Source: Burkholderiales bacterium (GTDB lineage: Bacteria > Pseudomonadota > Gammaproteobacteria > Burkholderiales > Burkholderiaceae). Taken from it: a stretch of DNA of 5,749 nucleotides. A program made the translations under genes and the position numbers. Position 1 is the first letter of the stretch. Every line of letters begins with the position of its first letter. The notes beneath the pieces were generated by a model. It searched no databases and was not told where the DNA came from. It saw nothing but the letters and a program-made list of their open reading frames with translations. This document shows, piece by piece, positions 1 through 5,749 of this stretch. The DNA lies in assembly GCA_947447845.1 (NCBI GenBank), contig CANFNO010000220.1, positions 1 through 5,749 of the forward strand. Direction: 5' to 3'.

Positions 1-974
1 CTGAATTTAAGACCGAGTGGTGGTACCTCACCGGCCATGCCAAAGTGGCCGGGCAAGACGCGGCATATGGCTTTCAGATCACCTTTTTTCGCAGCCGGGT
101 GGAGGGCACGCAGGCGATGCAATCCCGGCTGGCGGCAAAGCAGTTGCTGTTTGCCCATGCGGCCATTACCGATGTACAGGCCAAACACCTGCATCACGAC
201 CAACGCATCGCGCGATGGTCCGGTGCGGCACCGGGGCAGAACGGCACCGATACCGCCTCCGCCAGCACGCAGGACACCGGCGTGGTGTTGCGCGATTGGT
301 CCTTGCTACGAGAGGGTGCGAACTTGGCAGCGCAGGTGCACGCCGAGGGCTTTGCCATGGATCTGCGCTTTGCCAGCACGCAGCCGGTACTGTTGCAAGG
401 GGACGCAGGCTTGTCCCGCAAGGGGCCCGATCCGCAGCAAACCAGCTTCTATTACAGCCTGCCGCAACTCCAGGTCAATGGGACGTTGACGCTTCAAGGC
501 AAAACTTTAAAGTTAGAGTCTGGCAGCACCGCTTGGATGGACCATGAATGGAGCGAAGAAGTCTTGCCCGCTAACGCCGAGGGGTGGGACTGGATCGGCA
601 TCAACCTGTTCGACGGCAGTGCGCTAACCGCTTTTCGCGTTCGCAACAAGGACGACTCTGCATTGTGGGACGGTGGATCGTTTCGCTCGGGGTCGACTTT
701 GTATATCTTCAAACCCGGCGAGGTGATCTTCAAACCCGTGCGCAACTGGCACAGCCCGACCAGCCGCGCCACCTATCCGGTGGAATGGATGGTGCGCACA
801 CCGGCAGACTTTTATACGGTCAAAGCAGTGCTCGACAACCAAGAGCTTGACAGCAGCAACTCTACCGGTGCCATTTACTGGGAAGGTTTGTGCGAGGTCT
901 TTGACAGCAACAACCGTTTGGTCGGCCGTGGTTATCTGGAGATGACCGGCTATGCGGCTCCGCTTCGAATCTAG
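1..974 (+). CDS. AttH/CrtC-like lipocalin-fold protein (5' end outside window)
   Basis: The reading frame is open from the left edge (first full codon at 3) to TAG at 972-974, giving 323 visible residues. I assign it to the AttH / carotenoid 1,2-hydratase (CrtC) superfamily, built from two lipocalin-like beta-barrel domains. Visible hallmarks are the N-terminal EWWYLTGH at residues 5-12, the mid-protein WMDHEWS at 178-184 (start of the second barrel) and the C-terminal GRGYLEMTGY at 308-317. Family members are usually somewhat longer, so a few dozen residues are missing, probably including an export signal. The GTG at 45 lies inside the conserved EWWY region and is not the start. Relatives are often encoded beside LolCDE/FtsX-type ABC transporter genes and are thought to act in the periplasm on lipophilic ligands; such genes could lie to the left, but that is not visible. 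No carotenoid gene is seen, so a hydratase role is not claimed. Family confidence is high; ligand and reaction are unknown. Confidence 0.88.
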   Translation, partial: EFKTEWWYLTGHAKVAGQDAAYGFQITFFRSRVEGTQAMQSRLAAKQLLFAHAAITDVQAKHLHHDQRIARWSGAAPGQNGTDTASASTQDTGVVLRDWSLLREGANLAAQVHAEGFAMDLRFASTQPVLLQGDAGLSRKGPDPQQTSFYYSLPQLQVNGTLTLQGKTLKLESGSTAWMDHEWSEEVLPANAEGWDWIGINLFDGSALTAFRVRNKDDSALWDGGSFRSGSTLYIFKPGEVIFKPVRNWHSPTSRATYPVEWMVRTPADFYTVKAVLDNQELDSSNSTGAIYWEGLCEVFDSNNRLVGRGYLEMTGYAAPLRI

Positions 975-1025
975 TGCCACCGTGGCGTGCTTGCAAACCC
1001 ACACATCAACCCCATCTAAGCGGCC

Positions 1026-2801
1026 ATGACTAAAGAACGCGCGAAAGCCAGCAACGCAAAATCCCTCTCCGGCCTGGTGCCCTTTTTGCGCCCTTATCGT
1101 GCGCGCATAGGCCTGGCCTTGTGTTTTCTGGTGCTGGCAGCGACAGCCACGCTGGCCTTTCCGCTAGCGCTGCGTAGCCTGATTGACGGCGGGCTGATGC
1201 AGGCCAACAAGGGCGACCAACTGATGGCGCTACGTGAGCACTTTGTCCTGCTGTTTGCCGTAGCCACGGCACTGGGTCTGTTTTCTGCCGCACGCTTTTA
1301 CATGGTGAGTTGGCTGGGCGAACGTGTCACGGCCGACCTTCGCAACGCGGTATACCGCCATGTGCTGCACCAAAGCCCCGAGTTCTTTGAAACGACGCAG
1401 ACCGGTGAAGTCTTGTCCCGCCTGTCGGCTGACACCACGCTGGTGCAAACCGTGGTGGGCTCGTCGCTCAGCATGGGGCTGCGCAACCTGGTGATGGGCC
1501 TGGGCGCCTTAGGCATTCTGGTCTGGACCAATCCGGTGGTGATGCTGCAAGTGCTGATCGTGCTGGTGCTGATCATCGTGCCCAGCATCTGGTTTGGCAG
1601 GCGTGTGCGCAAGCTCTCACGTGCCAGCCAGGACCGCGTGGCTGACTCTAGCGCCATTGCTGCTGAGGTGCTCAACGCCATTCCCGTGGTGCAAAGCTAT
1701 ACCTCTGAAGGGCGGGAAGCGCAGCGTTTCAACACGTCCACCGGCAACGCCTTTGACACCGCCATCCGCCGCACCAAGGCGCGCTCGGTGCTGGTGGCTT
1801 TCATCATCATTGCCACCTCTGCAGCCCTGTTGTGGGGCCTGTATCAAGGCACCCAGGCTGTTGTAGCAGGACGCATAAGCGCCGGGCATCTGGGTCAGAC
1901 CGTGGTCTATGTGATCATTCTGGCCGGCGCTTTTGCGGTGTTGGGCGAGGTATACGGTGATTTGCTGCGCGCGGCCGGTGCCACCGAACGTCTGATGGAA
2001 TTGCTGAGTACACAGTCGCCCGTGACATCGCCAGCGCAACCCGTGCTGGCAGCTATGCCGGTAGCCGGCAGCGCCATTGCCTTTGAGGGAATAGGCTTTA
2101 ACTACCCGTCACGCCCTAATCAGGCGGCGCTGTCGGACTTCTCGCTACAGATCAAACCCGGGCAAACCGTGGCTATCGTGGGGCCCAGCGGAGCCGGCAA
2201 GAGCACGGTTTTTCAGTTGCTGCTGCGTTTTTACGATGCACAAAGCGGGAACATTGTTCTCGACGGTGTAGACACGCGCCAGATGTCGCTCCAGGCGCTG
2301 CGCCAGCGGGTTGGCATTGTGCCGCAGGACGCGGTGATCTTCTCGACATCTGCGATAGAAAATATCCGCTATGGCCGACCGGATGCCACGGATTCAGAGG
2401 TGCGGGCAGCCGCCACCGCAGCCTTCGCGGACACATTTATCAACGCCCTGCCACAGGGTTATGACACCTTCCTGGGTGAGCGCGGTGTGCGTTTGTCAGG
2501 CGGCCAACGTCAGCGCATCGCTATTGCCCGCGCCATGCTGAAGAACCCTCCGCTGCTGCTACTCGATGAAGCCACCAGTGCCTTGGATGCCGAGAGCGAA
2601 CGCGTGGTGCAGGACGCCCTGGAATCCGCCATGCGCAACCGCACGACGCTGGTAATCGCCCACCGGCTGGCCACTGTCCAAAAGGCCGACCTTATCGTGG
2701 TGCTGGATCATGGGCGACTGGTGGAGCAAGGCACCCATGCCGAATTGGTGGCGCAAGGTGGCGTCTATGCTGGTTTGGCGGCATTGCAGTTCAATGCCTA
2801 G
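1026..2801 (+). CDS. MsbA-like ABC exporter, fused membrane and ATPase domains
   Basis: This is a complete 591-residue half-transporter, a typical length for the MsbA/ABCB family, expected to work as an inner-membrane homodimer. The N-terminal membrane domain has six likely helices near residues 27-49, 72-92, 152-168, 170-190, 254-275 and 286-308. The ATPase domain carries an A-loop Tyr360 (FNYPSRP), Walker A GPSGAGKS at 386-393 with Lys392, Q-loop Gln434 (VPQDAVIF), signature LSGGQRQR from 490, Walker B LLLLDE at 510-515 with catalytic Glu515, D-loop SALD, and H-loop His546 (IAHRLATV). All catalytic residues are intact, so it should hydrolyse ATP. The family exports lipids (lipid A core in MsbA) or drugs and peptides; the substrate cannot be read from the sequence, and no lpxK neighbour is visible. 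The ATG at 1026 has only a weak Shine-Dalgarno region. It follows the lipocalin-like gene by 51 bases on the same strand, so co-transcription is possible but unproven. Confidence 0.95.
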   Translation: MTKERAKASNAKSLSGLVPFLRPYRARIGLALCFLVLAATATLAFPLALRSLIDGGLMQANKGDQLMALREHFVLLFAVATALGLFSAARFYMVSWLGERVTADLRNAVYRHVLHQSPEFFETTQTGEVLSRLSADTTLVQTVVGSSLSMGLRNLVMGLGALGILVWTNPVVMLQVLIVLVLIIVPSIWFGRRVRKLSRASQDRVADSSAIAAEVLNAIPVVQSYTSEGREAQRFNTSTGNAFDTAIRRTKARSVLVAFIIIATSAALLWGLYQGTQAVVAGRISAGHLGQTVVYVIILAGAFAVLGEVYGDLLRAAGATERLMELLSTQSPVTSPAQPVLAAMPVAGSAIAFEGIGFNYPSRPNQAALSDFSLQIKPGQTVAIVGPSGAGKSTVFQLLLRFYDAQSGNIVLDGVDTRQMSLQALRQRVGIVPQDAVIFSTSAIENIRYGRPDATDSEVRAAATAAFADTFINALPQGYDTFLGERGVRLSGGQRQRIAIARAMLKNPPLLLLDEATSALDAESERVVQDALESAMRNRTTLVIAHRLATVQKADLIVVLDHGRLVEQGTHAELVAQGGVYAGLAALQFNA

Positions 2802-2818
2802 GCGGTAAAAACGTGCCC

Positions 2819-2847
2819 TTGAATTCCGTGGAGTGCACTCTTACACT
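2819..2847 (+). promoter_or_regulatory. Candidate sigma70 promoter for the small-gene pair
   Basis: TTGAAT at 2819-2824 (4 of 6 matches to TTGACA) and TACACT at 2842-2847 (4 of 6 to TATAAT) are separated by an optimal 17 bases. The site lies just downstream of the ABC exporter stop and about 37 bases before the ATG at 2884, which would leave a short leader. Both boxes are imperfect and this was found by eye, so it is a candidate only. Confidence 0.4.
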
Positions 2848-2883
2848 TGCAACCAGAACGTAAACCCATTTTTGGAGTGCGCC

Positions 2884-3075
2884 ATGGATCCCGTAAAAGC
2901 CCGAACATCCAATCCGGTCAAAGCACCAGAGGCGACCAAACGAACAGATCAACAATCAAGGCCTGAAACTAAACCCGATCCCGTAGTCGCCAAAAAGGCG
3001 CCTGATCAGGCACCTCGCCCCACCACCAACACGCGTGGCGAATCGCTGGGCAGACTTTTAAACGTCAGCGCTTAA
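2884..3075 (+). CDS. Small Lys/Pro-rich disordered protein, function unknown
   Basis: I do not recognise this 63-residue protein. The start is set at ATG 2884 because GGAG at 2874-2877 sits 6 bases upstream; the GTG at 2833 in the same frame overlaps the candidate promoter and is less likely. The protein is rich in Lys, Pro, Thr, Ala and Gln, has almost no bulky hydrophobics before its last ten residues, and is probably unstructured, basic and cytoplasmic; no signal peptide or membrane segment is seen. A [DN]PVxA motif occurs three times (DPVKA at residue 2, NPVKA at 10, DPVVA at 32). The C-terminus GESLGRLLNVSA closely matches the C-terminus of the next gene product, which suggests the two are functionally linked. 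A real gene is supported by the good ribosome site, the upstream promoter candidate and that shared ending. The role is unknown. Confidence 0.65.
   Translation: MDPVKARTSNPVKAPEATKRTDQQSRPETKPDPVVAKKAPDQAPRPTTNTRGESLGRLLNVSA
2887..2991 (+). repeat. Three [DN]PVxA repeats within the small Lys/Pro-rich protein
   Basis: The codons GAT CCC GTA AAA GCC (2887-2901), AAT CCG GTC AAA GCA (2911-2925) and GAT CCC GTA GTC GCC (2977-2991) encode DPVKA, NPVKA and DPVVA. The second copy differs from the first at several bases while keeping the peptide. Spacing is 8 and then 22 residues, so this is a short linear-motif repeat in a disordered chain rather than a tandem DNA repeat. Confidence 0.5.
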
Positions 3076-3105
3076 GAATTGCTTGCAAATTAATCGGCTT
3101 TCTCC

Positions 3106-3537
3106 ATGGTCGCCATTACCGCCACCAACGCCAGCACTCCGCTAAAGGCGGTGACGCCAAGCCGTAGTCGCCTGGAGCAGGCGCGTCGGCAGGCTGATTT
3201 GGCTGAGGCCAACGCCAGGCAATTGCGCGCGTTGGCGGACCAAGCCGAGCTGGATTTAGAGAAGAGCCAATCAAAAGTGAGCAGCCTGAGTACGCAAGTT
3301 GCGCAGGAATCGCGCGCATCGCAGACGACTCAGGCTGACAGCACATATTCCGCACAAGTCAAAGCGGGTGCATCCTCGGGAAACAAACAAATTCAGGACT
3401 TTTTGGTGCGCGTCTCTGCGGTGGCGCTCAACCAGTTCTCTTTTCCCGACAATCCCTTGAAGACTGGTGCCAACCGTGAACCGATACGCAATGCGCTGGG
3501 CCAGAATACAGGGCGTATTGTGAATTTGTCGGCTTAG
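3106..3537 (+). CDS. Small coiled-coil protein, function unknown
   Basis: I do not recognise this 143-residue protein. Residues about 19-70 form a strongly predicted-looking, Ala/Gln/Glu-rich helix with a coiled-coil pattern (SRLEQARRQADLAEANARQL and onward). Next comes a polar Ser/Thr/Gln linker at about 71-92, then a more conserved-looking C-terminal part at 93-143 (QIQDFLVRVSAVALNQFSFP and beyond). There is no signal peptide, membrane helix or cysteine. It ends in GQNTGRIVNLSA, nearly the same ending as the preceding 63-residue protein. The ATG at 3106 is the only Met codon in the frame, but no Shine-Dalgarno sequence precedes it. It lies 30 bases after the previous stop, so translation may depend on coupling to that gene. 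The likely role is in self-association or as a structural/adaptor protein; this is inference from the coiled coil only. Phasin-like or other helical granule proteins were considered, but no motif supports that. Confidence 0.75.
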   Translation: MVAITATNASTPLKAVTPSRSRLEQARRQADLAEANARQLRALADQAELDLEKSQSKVSSLSTQVAQESRASQTTQADSTYSAQVKAGASSGNKQIQDFLVRVSAVALNQFSFPDNPLKTGANREPIRNALGQNTGRIVNLSA

Positions 3538-3542
3538 CGAAG

Positions 3543-3584
3543 CCTGTAGCCCAAAATACAGGTCATAACTATTTTGCATAGTTA
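3543..3584. repeat. Two adjacent small inverted repeats between the coiled-coil gene and the dehydrogenase gene
   Basis: CCTGTA (3543-3548) pairs with TACAGG (3557-3562) across an 8-base loop, and TAACTAT (3566-3572) pairs with ATAGTTA (3578-3584) across a 5-base loop. They start 6 bases after the coiled-coil gene stop codon. Neither stem is GC-rich and no T-run follows, so a classic intrinsic terminator is unlikely. They could be a weak 3' mRNA hairpin pair, or an operator upstream of the dehydrogenase gene. Confidence 0.45.
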
Positions 3585-3660
3585 GCATCCAATCCGGCCT
3601 TAGACAGCCGCGAATCACAGGCATACAGTGCAGTCTTCTCGATCAACATCAAGAGACTAT

Positions 3661-4989
3661 ATGAAAGAAAGCACTTCGGCAGGCGGCCAATCTGGTTCTA
3701 TTTCAAATCCGTATGGACATGCCCTGCCCTCCTATTTGCAGGCCGACCAGCTTGGTCCCTGGGGCGTCTATCTGCAGCAGGTCGACCGTGTTATTCCCCA
3801 CCTCGGACATTTGGCGCGATGGGCCGAAACCCTCAAACGACCCAAACGTGCACTCATTGTTGACGTGCCTATTGAGTTGGATAACGGCACGATTGCGCAC
3901 TTTGAAGGCTACCGTGTGCAACACAACACTTCACGCGGACCCGGCAAAGGCGGCGTGCGCTTTCACCAGGATGTGACGCTGTCGGAAGTGATGGCGCTCT
4001 CGGCCTGGATGTCGGTAAAGAACGCCGCTGTAAACGTGCCGTATGGCGGCGCTAAAGGCGGCATACGCGTTGATCCCAAGACCCTATCGCGGGGTGAGCT
4101 GGAGCGCATGACCCGTCGCTACACCAGCGAAATTGGCATCATCATCGGCCCGACCAAGGATATTCCTGCACCGGACGTCAACACCAATGAGCAGATCATG
4201 GCCTGGATGATGGACACCTACTCCATGAACGAGGGCGCTACGGCCACAGGTGTGGTAACTGGAAAGCCGGTGGACTTGGGTGGTTCATTGGGTAGGCGCG
4301 AAGCCACGGGTCGCGGTGTCTACACCGTGGGTGTGGAGGCGGCCCACCACATTGGTCTGGATATCTCCCAAGCGCGTCTGGCGGTACAAGGATTTGGCAA
4401 CGTAGGCGGCATTGCTGCCAAGTTGTTTGCCCAGGCTGGTTCGCGCGTTGTGGCAGTACAAGACCACGGTGGCACGATATTTCAGGACTCGGGCCTGGAT
4501 GTACCAGCCTTGCTGGAACACGTCGCGCAACATGGAACGGTAGCGGGCTTTGATCGGGCCGAAAAGATTTCGAACGATGCCTTCTGGGATGTCGACTGTG
4601 ACATTCTCATTCCTGCGGCCCTTGAGCAACAACTCAACGCTAACAACGCTGGACGCATCAAAGCACGTATGGTGATCGAAGGTGCCAATGGCCCGACCAC
4701 ACCTGAAGCGGACGACATCATGCAGGAGCGCAATATTTTGGTGTTGCCGGATGTGATCGCCAACGCCGGCGGTGTGACCGTGAGCTACTTTGAATGGGTG
4801 CAGGATTTTTCCAGTTTCTTCTGGACGGAAGACGAGATCAATGCCCGACTGGTGCGCATCATGAAGGAGGCCTTCGCCGGTGTCTGGTCCGTTGCCCAGG
4901 ACAAGGGGGTCAGCCTGCGCACCGCCACCTTCATCGTGGCTTGTACCCGCATATTGCGGGCCCGCGAATTGCGCGGCCTCTACCCCTAA
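3661..4989 (+). CDS. gdhA: Glu/Leu/Phe/Val dehydrogenase, probably NAD-dependent glutamate dehydrogenase
   Basis: This complete 442-residue enzyme of the Glu/Leu/Phe/Val dehydrogenase family would catalyse reversible oxidative deamination of glutamate to 2-oxoglutarate and ammonium in the cytoplasm. The ATG at 3661 is chosen because AAGAGA (3651-3656) lies just upstream; the in-frame GTG at 3628 would add 11 residues with no ribosome site. The N-terminal substrate domain shows GPGKGGVRF (Lys96), WMSVKNA (Lys120), PYGGAKGGI with catalytic Lys132, and PAPDVNT with Asp172. The Rossmann domain has GFGNVG at 244-249, and Asp268 near the end of the second strand (VVAVQDHGG) fits NAD rather than NADP use. 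Ser375 in VTVSYFEW matches the position that contacts the substrate side chain in glutamate enzymes. All key residues are present and the length is normal for the hexameric short class. Leucine or other amino-acid specificity cannot be excluded. The gene converges on DUF1178. Confidence 0.94.
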   Translation: MKESTSAGGQSGSISNPYGHALPSYLQADQLGPWGVYLQQVDRVIPHLGHLARWAETLKRPKRALIVDVPIELDNGTIAHFEGYRVQHNTSRGPGKGGVRFHQDVTLSEVMALSAWMSVKNAAVNVPYGGAKGGIRVDPKTLSRGELERMTRRYTSEIGIIIGPTKDIPAPDVNTNEQIMAWMMDTYSMNEGATATGVVTGKPVDLGGSLGRREATGRGVYTVGVEAAHHIGLDISQARLAVQGFGNVGGIAAKLFAQAGSRVVAVQDHGGTIFQDSGLDVPALLEHVAQHGTVAGFDRAEKISNDAFWDVDCDILIPAALEQQLNANNAGRIKARMVIEGANGPTTPEADDIMQERNILVLPDVIANAGGVTVSYFEWVQDFSSFFWTEDEINARLVRIMKEAFAGVWSVAQDKGVSLRTATFIVACTRILRARELRGLYP

Positions 4990-5006
4990 GCCGAATTTTG
5001 AGGAGC

Positions 5007-5038
5007 GGAAACCCGGCAGCAACTACTGCAGGGTTTCC
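5007..5038. terminator. Hairpin between convergent genes, possible bidirectional terminator
   Basis: GGAAACCC (5007-5014) pairs perfectly with GGGTTTCC (5031-5038). After one mismatch, GCAG (5016-5019) pairs with CTGC (5026-5029), leaving a 6-base loop. It starts 17 bases after the dehydrogenase stop codon. No T-run follows on either strand, so it is not a textbook intrinsic terminator, but its place between convergent genes suits a shared 3'-end hairpin. The DUF1178 stop codon (5023-5025) falls in the loop, so the right arm is coding sequence for that protein. Confidence 0.55.
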
Positions 5039-5475
5039 TTGAGCGCCGGGGGCAGCATCATGGGCAGCACCTCAATGCCCTCATCCAGCAGAGCACGGGC
5101 TTCGTCTGGCGTGGTCTTGCCGCGGATGGCGCGCTCTTCGGTTTCACCATAGTGCATCTTGCGCGCCTCATCAGCAAAACCTTCCCCCACGTCTTCGGTG
5201 TTAGCCACAATGCGACGCGCGAGTTCCAGCCAAGCGGCGGAAATCGATTTATCTTGCGTAGAAGGTGCCGCAACTACGTCAAGCTCGGCACCTCTATCCT
5301 GTCGGCTAATCGACAGATTCAAGCGGGGTGCGCTGAGCTTCTTGTGCACGGCGGCATCGCCACACAAGGGGCACTGAACCAATGATCGTGCAAGCTGGGA
5401 TACAAAGTCATCTTCAGAGCCAAACCAGCCCTCAAAAGTATGACCCAGCGCACACTGCAGATCCAAAACTTTCAT
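5023..5475 (-). CDS. DUF1178 family zinc-ribbon-like protein
   Basis: This complete 150-residue protein matches the DUF1178 family, which is common in alpha- and betaproteobacteria and has no established function. The start is ATG at 5475 (MKVLDLQC), where family proteins begin; an upstream in-frame ATG at 5538 would overlap the NUDIX gene and add 21 unrelated residues. The N-terminal half has Cys8, His12, Cys35 and Cys38 (CPLC), which looks like a zinc-ribbon site, plus the conserved FEGWFGSEDDF stretch from residue 14. A variable linker covers about 55-77, followed by a conserved helical C-terminal half with NTEDVGEGFADEARKMHYG from residue 92 and IRGKTTPDEARALLDEGI from 117. It lies 10 bases downstream of the NUDIX stop codon and is almost certainly in the same operon. 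The ribosome site is weak (GAAAG about 10 bases upstream), consistent with coupled translation. Zinc binding is inferred from the residues only. Confidence 0.92.
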   Translation of the reverse strand: MKVLDLQCALGHTFEGWFGSEDDFVSQLARSLVQCPLCGDAAVHKKLSAPRLNLSISRQDRGAELDVVAAPSTQDKSISAAWLELARRIVANTEDVGEGFADEARKMHYGETEERAIRGKTTPDEARALLDEGIEVLPMMLPPALKETLQ

Positions 5476-5485
5476 GGCTCGACTT

Positions 5486-5749
5486 TCATCGACTTGCCAG
5501 GCTTTCGCAACTCTGCCATTCCAGGGACCAAGCGCCATTCAACGTGTTCTGTAGCCACAAAGCGCCCGCCAGGGTCTTGGCATCGGTCACCTTGCCTTGC
5601 ATGCACCATTGCAGCAGTTCTTCGGGCGAGGCGGTAAACACGTCGAGAAACTCGCCCGCATCCAGATGCTGTGCGCCTGCCGTAAGACCGCGCGCAAACC
5701 AGACGTCGATGAACTCGGTGGAGTAGGAGATCACCGGATGCATAAGACC
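5486..5749 (-). CDS. NUDIX hydrolase, C-terminal part (5' end outside window)
   Basis: The minus-strand frame is open from the right edge to TGA at 5486-5488, giving 87 visible residues. The start LMHPVISYSTEFIDVWFARG resembles the segment just after the Nudix box in ADP-ribose pyrophosphatase-type enzymes (an aromatic-Ser-x-Glu turn followed by a beta strand). The rest, with LDAGEFLDVFTASPEELLQW and a helix over GKVTDAKTLAGALWLQN, fits the usual C-terminal helices of that subfamily. The Nudix box itself (GX5EX7REUXEEXGU) would lie to the right and is not visible, so catalytic competence cannot be judged. The expected reaction is hydrolysis of ADP-ribose or similar nucleoside diphosphate sugars to AMP and a sugar phosphate. 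The ATG at 5741 is internal, not the start, since the preceding in-frame codons (Gly-Leu) continue the domain. It precedes DUF1178 in the same operon. Confidence 0.82.
   Translation of the reverse strand, partial: GLMHPVISYSTEFIDVWFARGLTAGAQHLDAGEFLDVFTASPEELLQWCMQGKVTDAKTLAGALWLQNTLNGAWSLEWQSCESLASR

Noticed and set aside
17..547. Alternative plus-strand frames (17-547 and 37-489) within the lipocalin-like gene
   Set aside because: The overlapping frame carries the conserved EWWY, MDHEWS and GRGYLEMTGY motifs; the alternatives are Arg/Ala/Pro-rich low-complexity shadows.
976..986. Small palindrome GCCAC-C-GTGGC after the lipocalin-like gene
   Set aside because: The loop would be a single base, so it cannot fold as a proper hairpin, and no T-run follows; not called as a terminator.
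1617..2039. Minus-strand open frame opposite the ABC exporter
   Set aside because: Antisense to a conserved transporter coding region, with no motif or plausible start context.
2906..3597. Exact 12-base repeat CATCCAATCCGG at 2906-2917 and 3586-3597
   Set aside because: Roughly one exact 12-mer match is expected by chance in a window of this size, and the matching sequence does not extend beyond it.
3628..3660. GTG at 3628 as an upstream start for the dehydrogenase
   Set aside because: No ribosome site precedes it and the added 11 residues are not family-like; ATG 3661 has AAGAGA at suitable spacing.
4285..5022. Long (245-codon) open frame on the minus strand opposite the dehydrogenase gene
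   Set aside because: It lies almost entirely antisense to a clearly conserved enzyme, its translation shows no recognisable domain, and such shadows are common in GC-rich codon-biased genes.

Overview
The window looks like an ordinary chromosomal segment of a betaproteobacterium, probably Burkholderiales and most like Comamonadaceae (Rhodoferax/Polaromonas type). This is inferred from the moderately high GC content, the protein families and their wording, and the convergent arrangement of a glutamate-type dehydrogenase with a DUF1178/NUDIX pair. It was not confirmed by any database search. No tRNA, rRNA, CRISPR array, transposase or phage gene was seen.

Layout. Positions 1-974 (+) hold the 3' part of an AttH/CrtC-like lipocalin-fold protein whose start lies outside the window. 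Positions 1026-2801 (+) hold a complete MsbA-like ABC exporter half-transporter (membrane domain fused to ATPase). Positions 2884-3537 (+) hold two small genes I do not recognise: a 63-residue Lys/Pro-rich disordered protein and a 143-residue coiled-coil protein. Positions 3661-4989 (+) hold a complete Glu/Leu/Phe/Val dehydrogenase, most likely NAD-dependent glutamate dehydrogenase. On the minus strand, converging on it, a NUDIX hydrolase (C-terminal part, entering from the right edge) is followed after 10 bases by a DUF1178 zinc-ribbon protein (5023-5475). A hairpin at 5007-5038 separates the convergent units.

The least explained part is the 2.80-3.66 kb interval. The two unknown small proteins have unrelated bodies but end in nearly the same 12 residues (GESLGRLLNVSA and GQNTGRIVNLSA, both at the very C-terminus). 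Their codons are strongly diverged, so the similarity is in protein rather than in recently duplicated DNA. This is the best candidate here for something undescribed, such as a shared C-terminal recognition tag. A plausible sigma70-type promoter precedes the first gene, and two small inverted repeats lie between the second gene and the dehydrogenase.

The remaining genes are housekeeping: envelope export (ABC exporter, perhaps the lipocalin-like protein), amino-acid/nitrogen metabolism (dehydrogenase) and nucleotide-sugar clean-up (NUDIX). No single pathway links them.
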